Assembly (NCBI GenBank): GCA_017410165.1 | Contig: JAFQRH010000019.1 | Location: 186,001 to 250,000 of the forward strand | Direction of reading: 5' to 3' | Origin: Alistipes sp. | GTDB taxonomy: Bacteria > Bacteroidota > Bacteroidia > Bacteroidales > Rikenellaceae | Length of the DNA: 64,000 bases | Shown: positions 16,970-25,054 of the stretch, one piece after another | Position numbering within the stretch: the first letter of the stretch is position 1 | How the letters are laid out: each line of letters opens with the position of its first letter | Notes under the pieces: generated by a model | The model's database searches: none | Seen by the model: the letters and a program-made list of their open reading frames with translations, nothing else | Told to the model about the DNA's origin: nothing | Program-made: the position numbers and the translations under genes

Positions 16970-17353
16970 ATGTCGTCGCAACCAATCATTGCAGTAGATT
17001 TTGACGGAACGTGCGTCACGCACGAATATCCGTATATGGGTCGCGATATCGGCGCAGTTCCCGTTCTTCGGGAACTCGTCGATGCCGGCAACCGCATCAT
17101 CCTCTATACGATGCGCAGTGGCCGCCTCGAAAAGAGTGCCGCCGAGTGGTTTAAGGAGAACGGTATTCCGCTCTATGGCGTAAATCGCAATCCCGACCAA
17201 AAGGGTTGGACCGACTCGCCGAAGGTCTATGCCGATATCTATATCGACGATAGCGCGCTCGGCATCCCTCTCAAAATGACGCCCGACGTGTCGCGCCCCT
17301 ATGTCGATTGGGAACGCGTGCGCGAGTTGCTTGTGCGCGAGGGATTTTTGTAG
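16970..17353 (+). CDS. Small HAD-superfamily hydrolase-like protein
   Basis: 127 aa. Motif I is IAVDFDGTCVTHEYP (nucleophile Asp about 10), motif II is in RIILYTMRSG, and the C-terminal acidic motif is IYIDDSALG. The cap domain is minimal, so it resembles short Bacteroidales HAD proteins of unknown substrate. It is co-transcribed with the Wzc-like kinase, five bases apart, which hints at a link to phosphorylated polysaccharide precursors or to kinase regulation; that link is inference. Confidence 0.75.
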   Translation: MSSQPIIAVDFDGTCVTHEYPYMGRDIGAVPVLRELVDAGNRIILYTMRSGRLEKSAAEWFKENGIPLYGVNRNPDQKGWTDSPKVYADIYIDDSALGIPLKMTPDVSRPYVDWERVRELLVREGFL

Positions 17354-17368
17354 AGCCCACCACATAAT

Positions 17369-17409
17369 AAAAGCAGGTGTTTGATTCGTTCAAACACCTG
17401 CTTTTGTTT
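17369..17409. terminator. Bidirectional terminator
   Basis: 15-bp perfect stem AAAAGCAGGTGTTTG (17369-17383) with 17391-17405, 7-nt loop, T-rich tail. It lies between the convergent HAD-like gene and pyrophosphatase gene. CCACATAA immediately precedes the stem, as at two other terminators in the window. Confidence 0.88.
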
Positions 17410-17428
17410 TGCTTGCACTCGGAGCGTG

Positions 17429-18109
17429 CTATACGTGACGCAAAATCTCGTCCAAACCGTCGAAGTGACACTTGTAGTCCTCCAACGAACGGTTGATAAT
17501 CTCCTGCGCCTCCTCGCGACCGTAAATATCGACAATCTCGACCTTCTTCTTCGACGAATCGCTGTCCGGCATATCCTTGTACGTGAGGAAGTAGTGCTTC
17601 AAACGATTCACCACACCCTTCGGCAACTCCGAAATATCGTTGTACGAACTGTATGTCACATCGTGACGCAACACGGCGATAATCTTGTCATCCGCCTCGT
17701 TGCCGTCCAACATACGAAAACCGCCGATAGGTCGCACCTCGACGATGATGTCGCCGTGTACGATGTCGCGCTCGGTCAGCACGCATATATCCAGAGGGTC
17801 ACCGTCGCCGACAATATCCGTCCTGCCGCACTGCTGCATACAGTACGCAGCCACGCTGTCTCCACAAAAACTCTGCGGTACAAAACCGTAGAGAGCCGGC
17901 ACCACATTCGAGTACTTCTGCGGGCGGTCGATTTTCAGATATCCGCTCACCTTATCCAACTCGTACTTTACCGTGTCGGTCGGCACCATCTCGATAAATG
18001 CGGTAATCACATCGGGAGCACCTTCGCCCACCTCGATACCGTGCCACGGGTGCGACTTGTAACGCAAGCCCATCAATCGTGCAATAGGGTCATTAATTTT
18101 GTTTCCCAT
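17429..18109 (-). CDS. ppa: Inorganic pyrophosphatase (family I)
   Basis: 226 aa from the ATG at 18109. An upstream in-frame ATG at 18163 is rejected because the promoter's -7 element (18133-18140) would lie inside the coding region. The metal-binding signature VGDGDPLDICVLTER is present with the required acidic residues, as are KYSNVVPALYGFVPQSF and the later EADDKIIAVL. It hydrolyses PPi to two Pi in the cytosol, pulling biosynthetic reactions forward. It is longer than the 175-aa E. coli enzyme, with an extra C-terminal helical section. Confidence 0.9.
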   Translation of the reverse strand: MGNKINDPIARLMGLRYKSHPWHGIEVGEGAPDVITAFIEMVPTDTVKYELDKVSGYLKIDRPQKYSNVVPALYGFVPQSFCGDSVAAYCMQQCGRTDIVGDGDPLDICVLTERDIVHGDIIVEVRPIGGFRMLDGNEADDKIIAVLRHDVTYSSYNDISELPKGVVNRLKHYFLTYKDMPDSDSSKKKVEIVDIYGREEAQEIINRSLEDYKCHFDGLDEILRHV

Positions 18110-18132
18110 CTTTTTGCTGTTTATGATTTTGA

Positions 18133-18164
18133 CAAAAGTAGTAAAATTGTTGGCTTGTTGCAAA
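18133..18164 (-). promoter_or_regulatory. Promoter of the pyrophosphatase gene
   Basis: On the minus strand, TTTG (18161-18164), 20-bp spacer, TACTTTTG (18133-18140). The -7 element is 23 bp before the chosen ATG. Copy B of the intergenic repeat lies about 20 bp upstream of the -33 element. Confidence 0.75.
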
Positions 18165-18184
18165 TAAAAGTTGCTTTTATACGG

Positions 18185-18310
18185 TTAAATTGATTTTATG
18201 CGGTGTTTACTGCCGCTACCCCGCTTGTCGGCAAAGGGTAGTACGCGCAGTACAACCCTTCGCCTCCAATCAGGGCGAGCGTTGTAAACCCTCGCCTAAA
18301 ATCAATTTAA
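18185..18310. repeat. Intergenic repeat element, copy B, with perfect 14-bp terminal inverted repeats
   Basis: A 126-bp element bounded by TTAAATTGATTTTA (18185-18198) and its exact reverse complement (18297-18310). The core is nearly identical to 697-810 and contains nested short hairpins. It sits between the divergent pyrophosphatase and FAD-oxidoreductase promoters. The outermost TTAA/TTAA could be a target-site duplication, but it is palindromic and cannot be told apart from the arm. The structure is MITE-like or that of a structured intergenic repeat. Confidence 0.85.
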
Positions 18311-18347
18311 GAGGAGGGGATGGTAAGTATTGAAGTTGTTAAGGGCG

Positions 18348-18393
18348 TTAGGGATATAACTCCCTAAACTCCCTAAATTCCCTACCCCCCCCC
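18348..18393. repeat. Short hairpin, CTCCCTAAA repeats and C9 run
   Basis: TTAGGGA (18348-18354) pairs with TCCCTAA (18361-18367). The right arm is the first of three TCCCTA-type repeats, which run into a C9 homopolymer at 18385-18393. Non-coding spacer before the FAD-oxidoreductase promoter. Confidence 0.5.
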
Positions 18394-18424
18394 TCCACCC
18401 AAAATAAAATTTTACCCGGTTCGG

Positions 18425-18455
18425 TTTGGCTTTATGCCAATTTTTATTATCTTTG
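18425..18455 (+). promoter_or_regulatory. Promoter of the FAD oxidoreductase gene
   Basis: TTTG (18425-18428), 19-bp spacer, TATCTTTG (18448-18455). It lies downstream of an in-frame upstream GTG/ATG-type start, which is why the start at 18504 is preferred. Confidence 0.78.
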
Positions 18456-18503
18456 TATGGGAGAAAATATGTTTTTGCAGATTTAACTAAAAAACATCAT
18501 ATT

Positions 18504-20354
18504 ATGAAAGCAATTTTTAAGATCGTGGCGGCTCTGCTCGTAGGGCTTTTGCCGCTGACTGCTTCGGCGCAGATGAAGACCGAGCAGAACTCGACCGTTA
18601 AGAAGCACGTCGAACTGACGGCAGACGTTGTTGTCTGCGGTGGTGGTTTGGCGGGTGTTTGTGCTGCGGTATCGGCAGCGCGTAATGGCGCAAAGGTTGT
18701 TCTGGTGCAGGACCGTCCGGTGCTGGGTGGCAATGCATCGAGTGAGATGCGTATGGGTATCGTTGGTGCAAAGACCGACGAGACGCAGGAGACCGGTATC
18801 TTGGAGGAGATGCAGTTGCGCAACTTCTACTACAATCCGTTGCAGCGTTACACGATGTGGGACGATGCTATCTACTCGACCGTTGTTTCCGAGCCGAACA
18901 TCAAACTGCTGCTCAATACGTCGGTGAACGACGTGGTAATGAATGGTGTGCGTATCGCAGCCGTAAAGGCGTGGAACACGAATGCATATACCGAATACAC
19001 CATCCACGGTACGATTTTCGCCGACTGTACGGGCGACGGTATCCTTCGTTTGTCGGGTGCAAAGTTCCGCAAGGGTCGCGAGTTGCCGGAGGAGTTCAAC
19101 GAGACCTATTTGCAGGAGGGTGGCGACAGCAAGACGATGGGTAACTCGATTCTCATCCAACTGCGCAAGACCGATGTCGATGTGCCGTTCAAAGCGCCGG
19201 AGTGGGCATACCACTTTACGGATGACGACTTCAACTACGACACTCCGAAATCGACTATTCCGGGCGTGAAGTTCAACTACAAGCGTATCTATCATCCGCA
19301 CGACAACAACTTCTGGTGGTGTGAGTTTGGTGGCAACTTCGATACTATCGCCGATGCAAACGACATCCAGTTCGAGTTGAAACGTATCGTTTACGGTATT
19401 TGGGAGTATATGAAAAACCATCCGGACGGTCGTGGTAAGGGCTACGAGTTGGATTGGATTGGCTCGCTTCCGGGCAAGCGTGAGAACACCCGCTTCGTAG
19501 GTCCGCATATCCTCACGCAGCACGATGTGTTGAGCGGTGGTCACTTCCCTGACGTTGTTGCTTATGGCGGTTGGACGCTCGACGACCACCATCCGGATGC
19601 ATTCCACAAGAAGGGCCGTATTTCGGTTGAGTACTCTGTGCCGCAGGGCTTCGGTATTCCGTTTGGCGTGCTCTATTCGGTCAATGTTCCGAATCTGATG
19701 TTTGCCGGTCGCGATATTTCGGCTACGCATATGGGTTTGTCGGCTACGCGCGTTATGGCTACTTGCGCACTGCTTGGTCAGGCAGCAGGTACGGGTGCGG
19801 CTGTCGCTATTGCGAAGGGTGTCGATCCTGCCGAGGTTCACAAGAACCACATCGCCGAGGTGCAGGCCATCTTGGAGGACGACGACGTGATGTTGCCATA
19901 TCGTTGGCGTAAAGTTTCCGACCTTACGGCGTCGGCAAAGGTTGAAGAGCCGGTAGAGATTCTTCGCAACGGTATCGACCGTAATTGGGAAGGCAAGGAT
20001 AATGGCGTATGGGTTGCTCCGCAAGAGCAGACCATCCTCTATACGTGGAAGAAGCCGGTGACGATTAGCGGTGTGCGTATGATTTTCGACTCGGATTTGA
20101 AGGTGCGCGGCAAGCGTATGCGTAAGTTGGAGGCGACGACCGAGCGTGTGAAGATGCCGGCAATGCTTGCGAAGGGCTTCCGTGTTGAGGCACTCGTAGG
20201 CAAGGAGTGGAAGACGCTCTACGAGGATGACGACAACTATTTGCGTCTGCGTAAAGTGTCGTTCGAGCCGGTTGAGGCGAAGCAGTTGCGTCTGGTCGTA
20301 ACCGAGACTTGGGGCGCCGAGAAGGCACACGTATTTGCGTTTGATGCTCTGTAA
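18504..20354 (+). CDS. Secreted FAD-dependent oxidoreductase (FAD_oxidored family)
   Basis: 616 aa from the ATG at 18504, which gives a clean signal peptide (MKAIFKIVAALLVGLLPLTASAQ). The Rossmann dinucleotide site is DVVVCGGGLAGVCAAVSAAR (about 40-60), followed by LVQDRPVLGGNASSEMRMG. The C-terminal FAD contact region is GLSATRVMATCALLGQAAG (about 415). After about 470 there is an extra β-rich domain that resembles a carbohydrate-binding jelly roll (ILYTWKKPVTISGVRMIFD, KQLRLVVTETWG). Many Bacteroidales homologues sit in glycan-utilisation loci; the substrate is unknown. It stands alone here with its own promoter and terminator. Confidence 0.85.
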   Translation: MKAIFKIVAALLVGLLPLTASAQMKTEQNSTVKKHVELTADVVVCGGGLAGVCAAVSAARNGAKVVLVQDRPVLGGNASSEMRMGIVGAKTDETQETGILEEMQLRNFYYNPLQRYTMWDDAIYSTVVSEPNIKLLLNTSVNDVVMNGVRIAAVKAWNTNAYTEYTIHGTIFADCTGDGILRLSGAKFRKGRELPEEFNETYLQEGGDSKTMGNSILIQLRKTDVDVPFKAPEWAYHFTDDDFNYDTPKSTIPGVKFNYKRIYHPHDNNFWWCEFGGNFDTIADANDIQFELKRIVYGIWEYMKNHPDGRGKGYELDWIGSLPGKRENTRFVGPHILTQHDVLSGGHFPDVVAYGGWTLDDHHPDAFHKKGRISVEYSVPQGFGIPFGVLYSVNVPNLMFAGRDISATHMGLSATRVMATCALLGQAAGTGAAVAIAKGVDPAEVHKNHIAEVQAILEDDDVMLPYRWRKVSDLTASAKVEEPVEILRNGIDRNWEGKDNGVWVAPQEQTILYTWKKPVTISGVRMIFDSDLKVRGKRMRKLEATTERVKMPAMLAKGFRVEALVGKEWKTLYEDDDNYLRLRKVSFEPVEAKQLRLVVTETWGAEKAHVFAFDAL

Positions 20355-20380
20355 AGAGGTGTTTTGTAAGCATCCCACAT

Positions 20381-20420
20381 AAAATACCCTCGACCGTGCA
20401 TCGGTCGAGGGTATTTTGTT
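20381..20420. terminator. Bidirectional terminator
   Basis: 16-bp perfect stem AAAATACCCTCGACCG (20381-20396) with 20402-20417, a 5-nt loop, T-rich tail. It lies between convergent genes, with CCCACATAA at 20374-20382 overlapping its base. Confidence 0.88.
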
Positions 20421-20441
20421 TCAGGCAAGCCGGCGAGCGAC

Positions 20442-23027
20442 CTATTTGTAGGTTACGCTCAAATGGTTCACATAGAAGCGATTCTTTGAGTCCGTTGTCA
20501 TACAATAAACCGTCACCGAGCGAGCTCCAACCTCGATTGTTGTCGTCGCGTCGGCTTTGAGCGACTGCGTAGCCGATTTGACGGTCGAGTCGCCAACTGT
20601 GTATGCGTAACTTGTCGCCAAGCTCGAACCGATTGTGATGCTCTCGATGGTGTGGCCGGCCGAAGCCATAATCGTAATATTACCACCGCCGGCTGTCGAT
20701 GCCGAAGACATCTGATAGAGACGAATCTCTCCATCTTTTGCAATCGGAGCAGAGGTACCATTGCCTTTGGCGCACGAGTAGGAGATAACATCGTCCATCT
20801 TGTCGGCGATATTGCTGAACGAGGTCCAGGTTATGGTTGTCGGCTCTGCGCTTGGGTCGTCGGTCACCTCTTCATCGAGTTTGTAGAGCGATGGGTAGCA
20901 GGTCGATTTATCCTCGACATAGCAACTGAACGAGTCGTATCCGTTCGCGCCGTACTGCATCCAGCGACCCGTCACGGTGTTGCAGATGGTAAACGTGCCG
21001 TCGCCATTTGCGCCAATCCACCACGTGTAACCCTCGTCGGCGGTGCCGAGCGAGTAGGTGCACATAAAGCGTGCGTCGGTCTCTGTCGAGTAGTAGTAGC
21101 GCAACTCGTTGTCCTGCAAGACGTACTCACTTCCACCTGCCGACTTAATCGACCACGTGAATTGGTTGGTGAAGGTTGTCGCTGCAATCTTGTTGCCGTC
21201 GATTACCGTCACCGATGCTCCGTTTGCGTACGAAACATCGCCATCAATCGGCGCGGCCGCCTTGTGCGTTGTGCTGTTGATGTCGGCAACGATGAGGTAT
21301 GTACCCGGACCATCGAACGATGTAACCTTGTGGAAATACTTCTGATATGCAGAGAACTGCGAAACGGTAATCTCGCACGTTGCACCGTTTGCCGTGAGCG
21401 TAATCTTTCCGCTGCGCTCGCTACCCGTGTTTGCCGATACGGAGTAGGTGAGCGTCGTACCGCTTACCGACGCTGCCGTTACAACCGTGCCATCGACTGT
21501 TGCCTTGACGCTCTCGGTCACGTTTTTCAGCGTGATGGTCGCCTTCGCGTTTGTCACACCGCTGCTCGGCACCTCGTCTATGTCGGCACACTCGATTACG
21601 GCTGTTGCCGTACCGCTACTCTTCTTGTAGAGTCGGAAACTACCGTTTTGGTTGGTTGCGCTGCTTGTGTAGCAACGGATGTTGTCCGCCTTGTAGATGG
21701 CCAGATAACGGTTGCTGCCCTTATTGTCGAGCGCGCTGAAAGTCCAATTAGTCGTCTTGCTTTCGCCGATGGTCCATACCAAACTCTTGCCGAGTTGCGA
21801 TACGGAGACTCCATCGGAGGCGTTGCTCAAATAGATACCCAAGTCGGTATTCGATGTCGAGTTGATGTAGTAGGTGTTGTTGCCACACGGCGTAAACATC
21901 CACGAGATGTCGCTCTTGGTAGTTGTGATGGTCGAGCCCGAAAGGGTCGTACCGTCGGCAACGAGCGTGTTGAGTGCCACATTGCCTGCTGCGGCCGATG
22001 TGTTGGCTACGTAGCATAGGTCGCCCTCGTTTTGGTAGTCGGTCACGATGATATAGTCGCCTGCCGTAACCTCGGCGAGTGTAGAAACGAGCGTATAGGT
22101 GTTGCCCGTCGGCACTGCCGGTGCTTGCGGATTCTCGAACGAGATGCTCTGCGCATAGACCTTACCGCGCTCGAACTCAACCTCGGCCGAGAGCGGCTTC
22201 TCCAATGTGCAAACCTTGCCGTTGCTGTCGGCGACCGAAATCGAAACGGTGCTGCCTGCTGCAAATGTTACGGGTGCAATCGGCAGATAGACGTGGAACG
22301 TGCCACCGTTGGCTACCGCCGGTGCATCTTCGACCGTTACGGTTGCCGTCGAGGTGTAGTACTTGGAGTTGCCCGACGAGATACACTCCGCCGTCTCGAA
22401 CATAATGTTGTACGTTCCGCCGATGTATGTTCCCTCCGGTGCAGAGAAGGTCAGCGATGCGACCGTCAACGGTGCGCCCGACTTGTTTACGACCTTGAAA
22501 TCCATCAGCGCAACCGTGTGTTGCAGGTTTGCGTTCAGACCGTCAGGCGCAACGAAATCGTCGCTCGCCCACACCATCGGTGCTGCCGAGTAGATGTGGT
22601 CGGCACTCTCGCCCTTCTGCGTGAGGTCGCCACCCACCTGCATATATCCGCGACTCTTTCCCGTGTCGGTGAATACGTCATCTTTGGTGCTGTCGTACGG
22701 ATACATCGCATAGAAACGGTACTGCTTGCCCGTGTCGATTGACGCCTCCTCGTTGCGGAACTTGTTGCCCGAAACGAAGGTGTATGGCAGACCCGTGATT
22801 TGGGTCTCGGTCGAGCCGTTTTCGAGGGCTGCGAGCAGCACTTGGTCGCCACTCTCCCAGACGCTCTTGCGTCCGTCCAACGTGAGGCGCGTGCCGTCGG
22901 CCGATACCTCAAACTCGAAGCCACTCTTTACGGATGGGTTTATCTCCTCCTCTATCGGCTCGTTCGTACATTGCCAAAGAGTCAATGCCGAAACAGCCAA
23001 TATTGCGATTGAAAATATCTTCTTCAT
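20442..23027 (-). CDS. Fimbrillin-like surface protein with BACON-like domain (module 1)
   Basis: 861 aa. N-terminal signal sequence with Cys20 (LTLWQC); the -1 Gln is not a canonical lipobox residue, so lipidation is uncertain. Residues about 40-300 resemble the fimbrillin-like (Mfa-like) fold: TRLTLDGRKSVWESGDQVLL, FYAMYPYDSTKDD, LQHTVALMDFKV. Two related β-domains follow (YTLVSTLAEVTAGDYIIVTD near 312 and YFHKVTSFDGPGTYLIVADI near 578), separated by a BACON-like segment ending GATCEITVSQF. The last 140 residues form another β-domain. It is probably cell-surface, binding a ligand or matrix. A 48-codon ORF ends 33 bases upstream in the same direction, the same layout as at 59300-62899. Confidence 0.72.
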   Translation of the reverse strand: MKKIFSIAILAVSALTLWQCTNEPIEEEINPSVKSGFEFEVSADGTRLTLDGRKSVWESGDQVLLAALENGSTETQITGLPYTFVSGNKFRNEEASIDTGKQYRFYAMYPYDSTKDDVFTDTGKSRGYMQVGGDLTQKGESADHIYSAAPMVWASDDFVAPDGLNANLQHTVALMDFKVVNKSGAPLTVASLTFSAPEGTYIGGTYNIMFETAECISSGNSKYYTSTATVTVEDAPAVANGGTFHVYLPIAPVTFAAGSTVSISVADSNGKVCTLEKPLSAEVEFERGKVYAQSISFENPQAPAVPTGNTYTLVSTLAEVTAGDYIIVTDYQNEGDLCYVANTSAAAGNVALNTLVADGTTLSGSTITTTKSDISWMFTPCGNNTYYINSTSNTDLGIYLSNASDGVSVSQLGKSLVWTIGESKTTNWTFSALDNKGSNRYLAIYKADNIRCYTSSATNQNGSFRLYKKSSGTATAVIECADIDEVPSSGVTNAKATITLKNVTESVKATVDGTVVTAASVSGTTLTYSVSANTGSERSGKITLTANGATCEITVSQFSAYQKYFHKVTSFDGPGTYLIVADINSTTHKAAAPIDGDVSYANGASVTVIDGNKIAATTFTNQFTWSIKSAGGSEYVLQDNELRYYYSTETDARFMCTYSLGTADEGYTWWIGANGDGTFTICNTVTGRWMQYGANGYDSFSCYVEDKSTCYPSLYKLDEEVTDDPSAEPTTITWTSFSNIADKMDDVISYSCAKGNGTSAPIAKDGEIRLYQMSSASTAGGGNITIMASAGHTIESITIGSSLATSYAYTVGDSTVKSATQSLKADATTTIEVGARSVTVYCMTTDSKNRFYVNHLSVTYK

Positions 23028-23060
23028 AATGTTTTGCGTTTTGTTGTTAGGTGCGGTAAT

Positions 23061-23207
23061 CTACTTCAACCATTCGTCGTTTTCGCCCTCTGCGAACTCG
23101 GGTGCCGTGATTGCGGGGAGCGATGCCGAGAAGCCCTCCTCGATGCGTGCATTGGCTACGACCATCGTTGGTGCGGTGTAGATTGGCTTTAATTGATTTC
23201 GTTTCAT
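23061..23207 (-). CDS. Small ORF preceding the fimbrillin-like gene (48 aa)
   Basis: ATG (23207) to TAG (23061). The sequence starts MKRNQLKPIYTAPTMVVANA, continues RIEEGFSASLPAITAPEF and ends with an acidic, Trp-containing tail, EGENDEWLK. It resembles the 50-aa ORF at 62747-62899: both have a basic start, a short PT-(hydrophobic) stretch, an (E)xGF(S/G)ASL core and an acidic C-terminus with one Trp. Both directly precede a large fimbrillin-N protein. There is no signal peptide. Small ORFs with this layout are familiar in Bacteroidales genomes as unnamed hypothetical proteins. A -7 element lies upstream and no terminator separates the pair. Function unknown. Confidence 0.65.
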   Translation of the reverse strand: MKRNQLKPIYTAPTMVVANARIEEGFSASLPAITAPEFAEGENDEWLK

Positions 23208-23267
23208 ATTATCAGCGTGTTTGTTAATATGTAATTTGCGCTACGCCTATGAGGCGTATTCAGTGTG

Positions 23268-23275
23268 CAAAGTTA
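23268..23275 (-). promoter_or_regulatory. -7 element for the small ORF/fimbrillin-like pair
   Basis: TAACTTTG on the minus strand, about 60 bp before the small ORF, within ACTAACTTTGC. The same string lies upstream of the YrdC gene and ileS. Confidence 0.5.
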
Positions 23276-23327
23276 GTGATTTTTTGGTGAAGGTGTATCG
23301 CTTTGGCTATAATTGTGGCTCAATGAA

Positions 23328-23365
23328 GATAAAAAACCGTCGGTCGGCGACCCAACCAACGGTTT
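23328..23365 (-). terminator. Terminator of the grpE-YhcH operon
   Basis: On the minus strand, AAACCGTTGGT pairs with ACCGACGGTTT (23334-23344 with 23355-23365, one G-U), followed by TTTTTTATC. Confidence 0.75.
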
Positions 23366-23399
23366 ATTTGTGGCACTATGCCCCCTTTTGCTGCTACGT

Positions 23400-23852
23400 T
23401 TAGCGGAGAATCTTGAAAATCATCTTCTTCACGTGGCCGCAACCGAGCATCGGTGCGTGTGCATCCTCCGGCATCAGTATTGTGAATTGACCCTCGCGCA
23501 GCGTGTAGAAAATCTGTGGCTCGTCGGTGAAGAACTGCACGTCGCGCTCCTCGTCAAACTCGCCCTTCGGACGTTTACAATCCTTGCGCTCCGACCATCC
23601 GAACTCCTCTTTGCCTGCGCCGCCGATAACGACCTGTATATCGATGTACTTGTTGTGTACTTCGAGAGCCGCTTCGTAGCGAGGTTTGAGGTCCAACTCC
23701 GAGACATTTACGAACACCTCGTCGCCAATAATTTGGTGTTTGCCTTCGGAGATTGTCTTGCAGTTGCATTGGGCGAGAAAGTCGAAAGCCGCCTTGATGC
23801 GCGGATTGAGCGAGTAGTATAACTCGGCATTCTGTATCGAATCAATAATCAT
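23400..23852 (-). CDS. YhcH/YjgK/YiaL family protein
   Basis: 150 aa, whole-length match to the YhcH/YiaL cupin family (also called EbgC-like): LEVHNKYIDIQVVIGG and FTILMPEDAHAPMLGCG carry the metal-binding Glu/His residues expected for the fold. Members include the sialic-acid anomerase NanQ, so an anomerase-type role on a sugar or sugar acid is plausible but not shown. It is the last gene of the minus-strand operon, eight bases after the EEP gene. Confidence 0.85.
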   Translation of the reverse strand: MIIDSIQNAELYYSLNPRIKAAFDFLAQCNCKTISEGKHQIIGDEVFVNVSELDLKPRYEAALEVHNKYIDIQVVIGGAGKEEFGWSERKDCKRPKGEFDEERDVQFFTDEPQIFYTLREGQFTILMPEDAHAPMLGCGHVKKMIFKILR

Positions 23853-23860
23853 AACTATAT

Positions 23861-24991
23861 CTATTTTTTGTCGTTATCGTGCTTAATTTTCAGTCGTGTC
23901 GTAATGGGGTAGTGGTCGGAGTATTCGGCCGTGTGGTCCACATCGTAGGAGAGCACCTCAAATGGCTCGCTGACGAGGACGTAATCGATTGTCAGCAGTC
24001 GATAGAAACCGTTGAACGTGTATGAATATCCGCTACCCGCTTCGGCGAATGCGTTGTTGAGCGAGTGGGCTATGTGTCGATAGTTATACGAGAGCGGAAC
24101 GTCGTTGAAGTCGCCACAAACGATAATGTTGCGGTATGGCGTACGCTCGATAAACTCCCTTACGTGGCGTGCCTGACGAGCGCGCTTTGTGTTATTGTCG
24201 GCCAATCGCTCTAAGATACTACGCAGACGGCCTGTGCGATTACTGTCACGCAGATAGCCGTACTCCTCGATGAACTGTGTGTCCTGCGCTCGGATGTAGG
24301 TCGATTGCAGGTGCAGGTTGATGATGCGCACCGTATCCTCGTCGATACGCACATCGGCCCAAACACCGTTGAAGCGTCTGATGGAATCGACCTCGCCGTG
24401 TCGGATGATAGGGTAGCGCGACATAATTTCGCACGAGAAGTCGTGAAAACCGTCGGCCGTTGTTGAGTATTTGTCGCCGAGCACATCCCAATTATCGTTG
24501 TAGTCGAACAGAAACTCCTGCAAACACAAAATCGACGGATTGTGCTCTTTGACGTACTCCACAATGCCCGGGGCCGTGCCGTTTGCGACGTTGTAGGTCA
24601 TCACTTTGATACACTTGCGCTCGTTGTATGTGGTTGGGTAGTCGCGCGTAAGATCGACTCTGCAATACTTGCCTAACGCTGTTGTGGCGGCAATCGCCAC
24701 AATGGCAGAGCCGAAGAGCATACGCCAACGCCCACGCACCACCCAATAGAGCATAACGGCAATGTCGAGCAGATAGATAACCGGTGCGGCAAGTGCCACG
24801 ACCGACAATATACCCATTCGCTCGGGCGCAATGTGCGGATTGATAAGGCAGACGGCAGTGGCAAATGCCAAAATCAGCATTACGATGCCCACAATAGCAT
24901 CGGCTATCGTCAGCCACGGCTCACGCCCCCGACTGCTCTTCTTGCGACGGGTTTGCTTGCTTGAAATGCTGCTTTGGTATATATCTGCCAT
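23861..24991 (-). CDS. Membrane-anchored endonuclease/exonuclease/phosphatase family protein
   Basis: 376 aa. Three hydrophobic segments within the first 100 residues anchor it in the membrane, then an EEP-fold domain: MTYNVANG (Asn), CLQEFLF (metal-binding Glu), RIINLHLQS, VCGDFNDVPLSYNY (the GDFN motif) and DYVLVS...SDHYPI with the terminal SDH. All catalytic motifs of the DNase I/phosphatase superfamily are present. Related Bacteroidales proteins are annotated as EEP phosphatases with an unknown substrate, possibly lipid or nucleic acid at the periplasmic side. It lies 63 bases after the rhomboid gene. Confidence 0.85.
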   Translation of the reverse strand: MADIYQSSISSKQTRRKKSSRGREPWLTIADAIVGIVMLILAFATAVCLINPHIAPERMGILSVVALAAPVIYLLDIAVMLYWVVRGRWRMLFGSAIVAIAATTALGKYCRVDLTRDYPTTYNERKCIKVMTYNVANGTAPGIVEYVKEHNPSILCLQEFLFDYNDNWDVLGDKYSTTADGFHDFSCEIMSRYPIIRHGEVDSIRRFNGVWADVRIDEDTVRIINLHLQSTYIRAQDTQFIEEYGYLRDSNRTGRLRSILERLADNNTKRARQARHVREFIERTPYRNIIVCGDFNDVPLSYNYRHIAHSLNNAFAEAGSGYSYTFNGFYRLLTIDYVLVSEPFEVLSYDVDHTAEYSDHYPITTRLKIKHDNDKK

Positions 24992-25054
24992 AACGGTAAT
25001 CGGCTCTATGTGTGTAAATACTTTGTGTCGATATCTGCTTTTGTGTGGTGCGGT

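Noticed and set aside
14541..16985. An 814-codon open frame antisense to the Wzc-like gene
   Set aside because: It mirrors a gene with clear Walker motifs and Wzz helices; the antisense product is Arg/Leu/His-rich with no recognisable fold. It arises from codon bias in the sense frame.
18483..20378. A 631-codon frame antisense to the FAD oxidoreductase
   Set aside because: The sense gene has a promoter, signal peptide and FAD motifs. The antisense frame has none and would run through the terminator.
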